Shown here: positions 57,807 through 64,000 of the stretch, piece by piece
Layout of the letters: each line of letters begins with the position of its first letter
Numbering within the stretch: position 1 is the first letter of the stretch
Assembly (NCBI RefSeq): GCF_001598335.1
Contig: NZ_BCYT01000002.1
Location: 186,001-250,000, forward strand
DNA: 64,000 nt
Source: Sphingobium abikonense NBRC 16140
GTDB taxonomy: Bacteria > Pseudomonadota > Alphaproteobacteria > Sphingomonadales > Sphingomonadaceae
Reading direction: 5' to 3'
Notes under the pieces: generated by a model
Database searches by the model: none
Seen by the model: the letters and a program-made list of their open reading frames with translations, nothing else
Told to the model about the DNA's origin: nothing
Position numbers and translations under genes: made by a program

Positions 57807-59573
57807 ATGACATTTGCGCTCAATATTTCGCGTTCCCTGTCCGGGCAGCCTTGGCGCTGGCGCGGGGCGGGGGCCGACACGCGCGAGCCTGCCTGTCTCC
57901 CCGACGATCTGGTCACGCAATTGCTGCTGGCGCGCGGTTGCACCCGCGAGGGGCTGGATGTGCACCGCAATCCGACGATCCGCGGCTTCATGCCCGATCC
58001 CAGCCTGTTCCGCGACATGGACGTGGCGGCCGGACGCCTGGCCGATGCGGTGGAGCGTCAGGAAGATGTGCGCATCTTCGGTGATTATGACGTCGATGGC
58101 GCAACCAGCGCGGCGTTGTTGATCCGGTTGCTGCGCGACTTGGGGCTGAGCGCGCGTCCCTATATTCCCGACCGGTTGATGGAGGGATATGGCCCATCGG
58201 GCGAGGCGCTCGTTCGCCTGGCTGGCGAAGGGGCAAGCCTGATCATCACCGTCGATTGCGGCGCGCAGGCGTTCGAGGCGCTGGCGATGGCCAAGGCCGC
58301 CGGCGTCGATGTCGTGGTGGTGGATCACCACAAATGCGCCAGCCAGTTGCCCGAGGCGTTTGCGCTGGTGAACCCCAATAGACTGGACGAACATCCCGAA
58401 GCGGCGCTGCACGGACATCTGGCGGCGGTCGGCGTGGCATTCCTGCTGGGCGCGCGCTTGTTGAAGACGCTGGACGACAGGGGCTGGTTTGCGAACCGCA
58501 ACAAGCCCAATCTGCTCGACTTGCTGGATATCGTTGCACTGGGCACCGTAGCGGATGTGGCGCAGCTGAAGGGGCTTAACCGCGCCTTCGTTGCGCAGGG
58601 GCTCAAGGTGATGGGCAAGCGCCGCAATATCGGGCTGGCCGCGTTGATCGACGCCAGCCGGTTGACGCGCGCGCCGTTGTGCCATGACCTTGGCTTTGCG
58701 CTCGGCCCGCGCATCAATGCGGGCGGCCGGGTGGGGCAGGCGGATCTGGGCGTCCGGCTGCTGACGACCGAGGACCCCGCGGAAGCGGCGCAGATCGCGG
58801 CGCAGCTCGACCAGTATAATGAGGAACGGCGCGCGATCGAATCGACGGTGCAGGAGCAGGCAGAGGCTTTGCTTGCAGCCCAGGGGAACAGAGCCGTCGC
58901 AGTGATCGCGGGTGCCGGCTGGCACCCCGGCGTCATCGGCATCGTCGCAGGTCGGATTAAGGAGAAAGCCGGGCAACCCGCGATCGTGATTGCGCTGGAC
59001 GACGCGGGCGTCGGCAAGGGGTCGGGCCGTTCGATTTCCGGCGTTGACCTGGGCGCGGCGGTGCTGGCCGCAAAGGATAGCGGGTTGCTGGTCGCGGGCG
59101 GTGGGCACGCGATGGCGGCGGGGCTGACCGTGGCGGCGGACCGCATCGACGCGCTGGCGGATTATCTGGACGACCGGCTCTCGGCAGCCGTGGCAAAGGC
59201 GCGGGACGATCGCGCCCTGCTCATTGACGCGGTCCTTGCGCCCACCGGAGTCAACCCGGACTTTGTTGCGGCGCTCGACCAGGGTGGCCCTTATGGTGCG
59301 GGTTGGCCCGCTCCGCTCATTGCGGCCGGCCCGATGCGCGTCATCAAGGCCGACGTGGTGGGCAATGGTCATCTGCGCGCGATTATGGCCGGCGATGATG
59401 GCCGTTCGATCAAGACGATCGCGTTTCGGCGCGCGGAAACCGAACTGGGCCAGGCGATCCTTGCCGCGCCGCGTGACCGACGGCTCTGGGTTGCGGGCAA
59501 GGCCAAGATTGACGACTGGGGTAGCCGCCCTGCTGCCGAACTCCATTTGGAGGACGCTGCCTGGGCGGATTGA
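57807..59573 (+). CDS. recJ: Single-stranded-DNA exonuclease RecJ
   Basis: RecJ degrades single-stranded DNA 5'-3' in recombination and repair. From ATG 57807 it has 588 residues. Metal motifs: DYDVDGATSAALL, IITVDCG, VVVDHHK (the DHH), and the DHHA1 region with GAGWHPGVIGIVAGRIKEK, GSGRSISGVDLG and GGGHAMAAGLTV. It is divergent from tamA. A predicted tRNA-Glu promoter lies just downstream. Confidence 0.95.
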   Translation: MTFALNISRSLSGQPWRWRGAGADTREPACLPDDLVTQLLLARGCTREGLDVHRNPTIRGFMPDPSLFRDMDVAAGRLADAVERQEDVRIFGDYDVDGATSAALLIRLLRDLGLSARPYIPDRLMEGYGPSGEALVRLAGEGASLIITVDCGAQAFEALAMAKAAGVDVVVVDHHKCASQLPEAFALVNPNRLDEHPEAALHGHLAAVGVAFLLGARLLKTLDDRGWFANRNKPNLLDLLDIVALGTVADVAQLKGLNRAFVAQGLKVMGKRRNIGLAALIDASRLTRAPLCHDLGFALGPRINAGGRVGQADLGVRLLTTEDPAEAAQIAAQLDQYNEERRAIESTVQEQAEALLAAQGNRAVAVIAGAGWHPGVIGIVAGRIKEKAGQPAIVIALDDAGVGKGSGRSISGVDLGAAVLAAKDSGLLVAGGGHAMAAGLTVAADRIDALADYLDDRLSAAVAKARDDRALLIDAVLAPTGVNPDFVAALDQGGPYGAGWPAPLIAAGPMRVIKADVVGNGHLRAIMAGDDGRSIKTIAFRRAETELGQAILAAPRDRRLWVAGKAKIDDWGSRPAAELHLEDAAWAD

Positions 59574-59604
59574 GGCAGATTGCAATTTTCTTGGCGTTTA
59601 GGGG

Positions 59605-59633
59605 TTGACCCTTTTTCCGTCCCCGCCTAATTG
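59605..59633 (+). promoter_or_regulatory. Predicted promoter of tRNA-Glu
   Basis: TTGACC (59605-59610), a 17-nt spacer and TAATTG (59628-59633). The tRNA begins about 40 nt after the -10 hexamer, which leaves room for a short precursor leader. The match to a housekeeping promoter is good. Confidence 0.6.
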
Positions 59634-59673
59634 CGCCCTCGCTTCGCAGCGCTGCCTGGCAGCACTGCTGAAC

Positions 59674-59748
59674 GGCCCCTTCGTCTAGCGGTTAGGACGC
59701 GGCCCTTTCACGGCTGAAACACGGGTTCGATTCCCGTAGGGGTCACCA
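59674..59748 (+). tRNA. tRNA-Glu (anticodon UUC)
   Basis: A 75-nt cloverleaf with encoded CCA. Acceptor arm GGCCCCT (59674-59680) pairs with AGGGGTC; the anticodon arm CGGCC-CTTTCAC-GGCTG has anticodon TTC at 59707-59709; the T arm is GGGTTCGATTCCC. The length and sequence resemble bacterial tRNA-Glu, and the discriminator is A. Confidence 0.95.
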
Positions 59749-60314
59749 CCTTCATTTTACATGCGGTTGCGGGTTGTCTCCTTTCGGGGAAAGCGGCTTG
59801 TTGCTCTCTATGCTTCGCGGCACCTTCCCCGATAGATCGGCTAAAGACTTTTCAATGAAGGCCGGTCCGAAGTGATTGCCGCGAGCATTGCGGTTGCGTC
59901 TTGCGCACGCCGATCAGCAACATACCGCTCTAGAGCTGTCATTGATTGATTCCCCTTATGGGTTTACTTTAGAGAAGCCTTCCCGTGCCGCTTGCACAAG
60001 GCAGGCTGAAAATGGCAGCTGGGTCCCGGGAACCGCCCGTCGCAACCCTTCCTCTTTCCGTCATTCCCGCGATCCAAAGGGCTGTCAGGGGGCGGTGCGG
60101 CAACCCCTTTCGTTAACCTCCCCATTTGCAACGCCGGGGGAAATATCCGCGCGTTCGCAGGAATGACAGGGATATGAAATGGCCATTCCTACCCCAGCCT
60201 TTTCAATCCGCCAAAACCGCGGCTGTCCTATGCAAAGTCCCGCCCCTCTTGCAGCCCGCGCCGCCCGCGTCTAAAGGGCGCGCAACTTTCCAACAATCCG
60301 GAGTTCCGAGGGCC
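59749..60314. other. Intergenic stretch without gene, with inverted repeat
   Basis: A 566-nt stretch between tRNA-Glu and ndk. I see no credible gene; open frames here have no domain and no ribosome binding site. It contains a short hairpin after the tRNA, an inverted repeat GTCATTCC...GGAATGAC (listed separately), and the upstream part of ndk. Confidence 0.6.
60060..60167. repeat. Inverted repeat GTCATTCC/GGAATGAC element
   Basis: GTCATTCCCGCG begins at 60060, and CGCAGGAATGAC ends at 60167, as near-perfect inverted ends around about 85 nt. No gene lies inside. Its ends look like those of widespread intergenic repeats in proteobacteria with the text TCATTCCCGCG, so this may be one degenerate copy. 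Confidence 0.55.
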
Positions 60315-60737
60315 ATGGCCGTCACGCGCACCTTTTCGATCATCAAGCCCGACGCGACCCGTCGCAACCTGACCGGAGCGGTCACCAAGAAGCTGGAAGA
60401 TGCTGGCCTGCGTGTCGTCGCTTCCAAGCGTATCCGCATGAGCCGCGAACAGGCCGAGGGCTTTTACGCCGTCCACAAGGAACGCCCCTTCTTCGCTGAC
60501 CTGGTCGCCTTCATGATCTCCGGCCCGGTGGTCGTGCAGGTGCTGGAAGGCGAGGACGCCGTGAAGCGCAACCGCGACATCATGGGCGCCACCAACCCCG
60601 CCAACGCCGACGAAGGCACGATCCGGAAGGATTATGCCGAATCGATCGAAGCCAATTCGGTCCATGGGTCGGACAGCGAGGAAAATGCCGCGATCGAAAT
60701 CGCCTATTTCTTCAAGCCCGAAGAAATCGTCGGCTGA
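60315..60737 (+). CDS. ndk: Nucleoside diphosphate kinase
   Basis: Transfers the gamma phosphate of ATP to nucleoside diphosphates through a phosphohistidine. The 140-residue product starts [18 protein letters not shown] at ATG 60315, and the active His is in [12 protein letters not shown] near residue 117. Length matches the family. An upstream in-frame extension is unlikely to be translated. Confidence 0.96.
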   Translation: MAVTRTFSIIKPDATRRNLTGAVTKKLEDAGLRVVASKRIRMSREQAEGFYAVHKERPFFADLVAFMISGPVVVQVLEGEDAVKRNRDIMGATNPANADEGTIRKDYAESIEANSVHGSDSEENAAIEIAYFFKPEEIVG

Positions 60738-60764
60738 TCGACGCCTGGCCCGATCGGGATGAAC

Positions 60765-60793
60765 AGGGGGCTGCCGCAAGGTGGCCCCTTTTT
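60765..60793 (+). terminator. Terminator after ndk
   Basis: AGGGGGCTGCC pairs with GGTGGCCCCT around GCAA, with a few G-U pairs, and is followed by TTTTT at 60789-60793. It lies 27 nt after the ndk stop, between ndk and the convergent GST operon. Confidence 0.75.
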
Positions 60794-60806
60794 CATGGGC
60801 GCGCGG

Positions 60807-61469
60807 TTATTGGGCGGACCGCCCCGCCGGCATCCTCGCCCAACGCCGATCCAGCGCCTTTTGCGCGCCCGCGACCGTGACGGCATTCACCAGCGATAGA
60901 CCCCGCAGGCTCAACCGATGCCCCGCCAGCCAGCGGCCGGTAATGCCATAGCCAATGTCGTAGAGCGCCGCGCTCTCATGCGGTTCACCGTCGATAACGA
61001 AGCGAGTGATGATCGCCACGGGCAGCTTTTCGTCGCCTACGCTGTCATCGGGCAGCTTCGCCTGCTCGCGCGCGCGCTTCAGGGGATTGGCGAACCAGTC
61101 CGCCTCGATGCGCGGCTCGCCGGTGGTATCGACCGGCGTCAGCTCCAGCGCCTTGGGAAACAGGATGGTCTGGCTCTGCACGACTTGGCGGGGGTCGGTC
61201 GGGCGCAGGCGAATGCGGTCGCCCTCGACCGAATCGGCGTGCAGCACCAGCCCCGCCGCGCGGACGGACGCCGCCTGGCTTTCCGCCGCCTTTTCGGCGC
61301 GCCGGTCCTGCTTGTCCGACCAGTTGATATAGAGCGTCATCGCCGAGATCGTCACCGCCAGCACCGCGATGCCTTCGCCCAGCGTGATCCAGCGCCGCCT
61401 GATCGCGGCAGCTTCCTTGGCGCGCGCTTCCTTGGCCGTTTCGTCGGTCGTCTCCGATTCGTCGGTCAT
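60807..61469 (-). CDS. Hypothetical single-pass membrane protein
   Basis: A 220-residue protein with an acidic N-terminus (TDESETTDETAKEARAKEAAA), a membrane segment at about residues 31-50, and a periplasmic part of about 170 residues. I see SVEGDRIRLRPTDPRQVVQSQTILFPKALELTP and IITRFVIDGEPHESAALYDIGYG but recognise no family. Its start is two bases downstream of the GST stop, so the two form one operon. Confidence 0.75.
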   Translation of the reverse strand: MTDESETTDETAKEARAKEAAAIRRRWITLGEGIAVLAVTISAMTLYINWSDKQDRRAEKAAESQAASVRAAGLVLHADSVEGDRIRLRPTDPRQVVQSQTILFPKALELTPVDTTGEPRIEADWFANPLKRAREQAKLPDDSVGDEKLPVAIITRFVIDGEPHESAALYDIGYGITGRWLAGHRLSLRGLSLVNAVTVAGAQKALDRRWARMPAGRSAQ

Positions 61470-61471
61470 CG

Positions 61472-62146
61472 TCACACCGTCTGCGGCGGGCCTTCGAAAC
61501 GGTCGATGACCCAATCCTCCGCCTGCGCGCCGCCGATCCATTCCTGCATCCAGGGATGAGCGATGATCGCCTGCATATAGCCTTGGGCGAAACGGGCGAC
61601 GGGCAACTGATAGGTGATGAAGCGAGTCACGACCGGCGCGAACATGATGTCGGCTGCGCCAAATTCACCGAACAGGAAGTCGCCTTCGCCGCCGTAGCGC
61701 GCGCGCGCCTGCGCCCATAACTCCATGATACGCGCTATATCCTGTGCGACGCCATCCGATGGCGGGACGGGATCGTAGATCTGGCGGATGTTCATGCTGT
61801 GCTCGCGGCGTAGCGCGGCAAAGCTGCTGTGCATCTCCGCCGCCATCGACCGGGCCATGGCGCGTGGCGCGGGGTTCGCCGGCCAGAACCGGTCGCCGCT
61901 GCTCTTTTCATTCAGATATTCGACGATGGCCAGGCTGTCCCACACGACGATGTCGTCGCCATCCCACAATATCGGCACCTTGCCCGACGACGGCGCGAAT
62001 TCGTCGCCTTCGCGCCGCTTCTCCCATGCCTGGTCATAGAGCGGCACCACCACTTCTTCAAAAGGGAGGCCCGACAATTTGCACGCCAGCCAGCCGCGCA
62101 GCGACCAGCTGGAATAGGCCTTGTTGCCGATAAAGAGCTTCATCAT
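61472..62146 (-). CDS. Glutathione S-transferase family protein
   Basis: A 224-residue GST-like protein. The thioredoxin-like N-terminal domain KLFIGNKAYSSWSLRGWLACKLSGLPFEEVVVPL is followed by SGKVPILWDGDDIVVWDSLAIVEYL, the glutathione-binding cis-Pro region and the Asp-Ser pair. The all-helical C-terminal domain runs from about residue 90. Substrate and partner unknown. It starts with ATG 62146 or 62143. Confidence 0.9.
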   Translation of the reverse strand: MMKLFIGNKAYSSWSLRGWLACKLSGLPFEEVVVPLYDQAWEKRREGDEFAPSSGKVPILWDGDDIVVWDSLAIVEYLNEKSSGDRFWPANPAPRAMARSMAAEMHSSFAALRREHSMNIRQIYDPVPPSDGVAQDIARIMELWAQARARYGGEGDFLFGEFGAADIMFAPVVTRFITYQLPVARFAQGYMQAIIAHPWMQEWIGGAQAEDWVIDRFEGPPQTV

Positions 62147-62215
62147 GCGCCCTTCTTAGCGCCCTGTCCGGACCCAAGTCGAGCAGGAAGACGGTGGGCA
62201 GGTCAGCGACAGGAA

Positions 62216-62268
62216 TGTCAACCATCCTTGACAAGCCGTCTTGAGGCATGTCAATGACACTTTACATT
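62216..62268 (+). promoter_or_regulatory. Palindromes and promoter before the membrane-HTH operon
   Basis: Two inverted repeats: TGTCAA (62216-62221)/TTGACA (62228-62233), and TGTCAATGACA (62249-62259). A possible promoter overlaps them, TTGAGG (62241-62246) and TACATT (62263-62268), with the second palindrome inside its spacer. The TGTCA half-site is repeated again near 62270. This fits autoregulation by the HTH protein of the same operon. Confidence 0.5.
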
Positions 62269-62287
62269 ATGTCAAAGGAGCTTTGCC

Positions 62288-62875
62288 ATGACGCCTGTTT
62301 CCGATCGGTCACGCCACCCCATCCTGCTCTGGTGCCTCGCCTTCTGCGGCGCGATGATCGTCGCTGGGCTGGTCATCCACAAATTCGACCTGGGTTGGGC
62401 CGGGACGCTGGCAGTCATGCTGACGGCGACCGGGATGACCATCCCGATCGTCCGGGCGGCGGAGCGGTCGGCGCGGGTCGAAGGCAATCTGTCGCCTGCA
62501 ATGCGGCGCTATAATCGCCGGATGGTGGCGGGCAGCCTTTTCTACACGCTGGGTCTGTTCCTGGCGGTCTATGCCTATAAAAACTGGGCCCCGGCCGGCG
62601 CGGTGCTGTGGGGTCTAGCCCTGTTGCCGGCCCTTGGCGCCTTGGCGATGGTGTTTGCCATGGCGCGGCTGCTGATTGAGGAGAAGGATGAATATCTGCG
62701 CCTCAAACTGGCGCAGTCCGCACTGTTCGGCACCGGGGCCTTGCTGGTTCTCGCGACGGTCTGGGGATTTCTCGAACAATTCCGGCTCGTCCCCCATGTC
62801 CCCGCCTGGGCCGCCATTCCCGTTTTCGTCATCGCCATCGGCGTGTCGCGTTGCCTGACCTGGGCGCGGGCATGA
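62288..62875 (+). CDS. Multi-pass membrane protein in HTH operon
   Basis: A 195-residue protein with five or six hydrophobic segments (about residues 11-31, 37-55, 81-101, 106-126, 141-161, 168-188). A loop with NLSPAMRRYNRRMVAGS lies between the second and third. No named family. Its stop overlaps the ATG of a small HTH gene (ATGA). A membrane protein paired with a Cro/C1-like regulator is a common bacterial module. Confidence 0.8.
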   Translation: MTPVSDRSRHPILLWCLAFCGAMIVAGLVIHKFDLGWAGTLAVMLTATGMTIPIVRAAERSARVEGNLSPAMRRYNRRMVAGSLFYTLGLFLAVYAYKNWAPAGAVLWGLALLPALGALAMVFAMARLLIEEKDEYLRLKLAQSALFGTGALLVLATVWGFLEQFRLVPHVPAWAAIPVFVIAIGVSRCLTWARA

Positions 62876-63081
62876 AGAACCGGCTCAAGCTGCTGCGGGC
62901 CGAGCGCGACTGGAGTCAGGGCGAACTGGCCACCCGGCTCGGCATTTCACGCCAGAGCGTCAACGCGATCGAAACCGGTAAATATGATCCCTCGCTCCCG
63001 CTCGCCTTTCGCATCGCCGACTTGTTTGCATTGCGCATTGAGGATATTTTCCTGCGCGACGAAGAAGGAGCGGGGGAATGA
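62872..63081 (+). CDS. Small HTH (XRE/Cro-C1 type) regulator
   Basis: A 69-residue DNA-binding protein: KNRLKLLRAERDWSQGELATRLGISRQSVNAIETGKYDPSLPLAFRIADLFALRIEDIF. It is a lone helix-turn-helix domain of the XRE family, with the recognition helix ISRQSVNAIETGKYDP. It overlaps the upstream membrane gene and the downstream micropeptide gene, each by an ATGA, and is the likely binder of the palindromes at 62216-62259. Confidence 0.88.
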   Translation: MKNRLKLLRAERDWSQGELATRLGISRQSVNAIETGKYDPSLPLAFRIADLFALRIEDIFLRDEEGAGE

Positions 63082-63254
63082 GGCTGGTGCGCGCCAGTGC
63101 GGCGATCCTGATGTGCCTTGCCGCCCTATGGGGCGCGGCGCATGTCGGCGTGCTGCCGTCGGCGCTGGGCTGGCGCGCCGACGCCGTATCGGCCGGACCC
63201 GTCGCCCATGCCCGGCCGCCGCGTTTCCATTGGCGCCTGCCGGTCCTGCGTTGA
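63078..63254 (+). CDS. Small membrane or exported peptide
   Basis: A 58-codon open frame whose ATG overlaps the HTH stop (AATGAGG). MRLVRASAAILMCLAALWGAAHVG is a hydrophobic N-terminus fit for a signal or membrane segment; the rest is Arg/Pro-rich. It has no match I recognise. The tight coupling and coding base use support it as real. It is too short for most gene callers' usual thresholds. Confidence 0.55.
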   Translation: MRLVRASAAILMCLAALWGAAHVGVLPSALGWRADAVSAGPVAHARPPRFHWRLPVLR

Positions 63255-63259
63255 TCGCG

Positions 63260-63625
63260 TCAGGCGAAGACCAGCCGCTCATCCTCGTTCAGCTTCTGCA
63301 GCAGGGCGATCGGCCCGGTGACGTCGGTCCCTGCTGGAAGGTCAGCGATGCTCACGTCCGCCAGGCTCATCCCGCTCTGACAGGCGCTCAATTGGACGCC
63401 AAGCGAACGTGCCTCTTCCAGCAAATCCTTGAGCGGCGGGAGTCCTGCCGCCTCATGCCCGGCGTCGCGCGGCGCTGCGACAGGGGAACGGAGCAGAGCG
63501 ACAGCATCCAGTTGCAGGAATATTCGCGCCGCCCCGCCCAGCGCCGCCTGCGCCGCCGCCAGCATCAGCGCGCCACGAAAACGCTCCGGGTCCGGCGTCG
63601 CGACGATGATGGTCAGGGCGCGCAT
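63260..63625 (-). CDS. DsrE-like sulfur relay family protein
   Basis: A 121-residue protein. It opens MRALTIIVATPDPERFRGALMLAAAQAALGGAARIFLQLDAVALL, and LLEEARSLGVQLSACQSGMSLADVS has the Cys position of DsrE/TusD-like proteins, which carry persulfide sulfur. The gene lies downstream of a ThiF/MoeB-type gene and overlaps it by 13 nt, so the pair may share a sulfur-transfer pathway. Confidence 0.82.
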   Translation of the reverse strand: MRALTIIVATPDPERFRGALMLAAAQAALGGAARIFLQLDAVALLRSPVAAPRDAGHEAAGLPPLKDLLEEARSLGVQLSACQSGMSLADVSIADLPAGTDVTGPIALLQKLNEDERLVFA

Positions 63626-64000
63626 ATTTCCATCGCGCACCCCAAGCAGGCCGGATCCTTGGCGACGTCCAGAGTGCGAAAACGCATCGTCAGAAGATCC
63701 GCGATCAGCAGCTTGCCCGCCATGTCGGTTCCGAACGGCACAAGCGCACGGATCGTCTCCAGTGCCGCCAGGCTGCCGATCGTGCCGGTCAGCGCGCCGA
63801 TGACGCCGGTTTCGGCGCAATTGCGTTCCGGCGCGTCCTGCGGATCACCCACCAAGCAACGATAGCAGGGTTTGTCCGCCTCCCATCCCCGATAGGTCGC
63901 GATCTGTCCTTCAAACGGGCCAACGGCCGCCGACACCAGCGGGATGCGCAACCGCTGCGCGAAGTTAGCCACGGTCAGGCGGGTCGCGAAATTGTCGCTT
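63613..64000 (-). CDS. ThiF/MoeB/HesA-family adenylyltransferase, partial
   Basis: The gene runs off the right edge, so only about 129 C-terminal residues are seen, beginning DNFATRLTVANFAQRL (MoeB-like D-N-x-x-x-R text). Later come PFEGQIATYRGWEADKPCYRCLVGDP and CAETGVIGALTGTIGSLAALE, and the terminal zinc CxxC of CLGC. ThiF/MoeB enzymes adenylate the C-terminus of a sulfur-carrier protein; which one (ThiS, MoaD or another) is not decided. Confidence 0.88.
   Translation of the reverse strand, partial: SDNFATRLTVANFAQRLRIPLVSAAVGPFEGQIATYRGWEADKPCYRCLVGDPQDAPERNCAETGVIGALTGTIGSLAALETIRALVPFGTDMAGKLLIADLLTMRFRTLDVAKDPACLGCAMEICAP

Noticed and set aside
57699..59585. 628-codon minus-strand frame opposite recJ
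   Set aside because: recJ carries all catalytic motifs; the antisense frame is His/Arg/Ala-rich with no domain.

Overview
The window is chromosomal DNA of a GC-rich alphaproteobacterium. It most resembles the Sphingomonadales (Sphingobium/Sphingomonas-like). Grounds: high GC throughout, an alpha-type SspB, an ATP12-type F1 assembly factor, a PEP-CTERM protein, Ala/Lys-rich tails on ribosomal proteins, many DUF3617 and other small lipoproteins, TamA-TamB, and a plug-domain outer-membrane receptor. The genus is inferred from gene content, not proven.

Positions 1-12613 hold the S10-spc ribosomal protein cluster on the plus strand: rpsJ, rplC, rplD, rplW, rplB, rpsS, rplV, rpsC, rplP, rpmC, rpsQ, rplN, rplX, rplE, rpsN, rpsH, rplF, rplR, rpsE, rpmD, rplO, secY, adk. 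It is not uniformly packed. Four long structured spacers interrupt it (rpsJ-rplC, rpsQ-rplN, rpmD-rplO, rplO-secY), and two of these contain what look like complete intrinsic terminators, suggesting attenuation inside the operon. A strong terminator follows adk; rpsM, rpsK, rpoA and rplQ do not follow.

Positions 12.7-24.7 kb carry an acyltransferase, a CsgG-like secreted protein, lepA, a minus-strand group of small secreted proteins (two DUF3617 lipoproteins, an unknown exported protein, an HNH protein), uvrB, a hicAB toxin-antitoxin pair, a lipoprotein, an SPFH-like protein, proline iminopeptidase and sspB. Positions 24.7-28.5 kb hold a histidine biosynthesis run, hisB-(YCII)-hisH-hisA-hisF-(PEP-CTERM protein)-hisE. 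Positions 28.6-36.2 kb hold a membrane protein, an HDAC-like deacetylase, two L,D-transpeptidases of different families flanking a lipoprotein, a DUF3667 protein, a DMT transporter and a soluble chemoreceptor.

Positions 36.2-48.7 kb hold a TPR protein, a tightly coupled minus-strand operon (crcB, RluA-type pseudouridine synthase, HAD phosphatase, small membrane protein, ATP12), a receptor with an RGG-rich insert divergent from a PH-domain protein across two palindromes, a degenerate HNH-like protein, rnd with two small downstream genes, and aspS. Positions 48.7-64 kb hold a REP-like inverted repeat, ppk2, a second soluble chemoreceptor with a CBS-like N-terminus, tamA-tamB, recJ, tRNA-Glu, ndk, a GST operon, a three-gene membrane protein/HTH/micropeptide operon behind palindromes, and a dsrE-like gene downstream of a ThiF/MoeB-type gene cut by the window end.

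No CRISPR array, prophage, integrase, transposase or rRNA was seen. The strongest leads are regulatory: in-operon terminators in the ribosomal cluster, a recurrent -10-like hexamer 11-13 nt before start codons that predicts leaderless mRNAs, and two palindromic operator candidates beside small regulatory or envelope genes. No clear-cut new defence or metabolic system was recognised.
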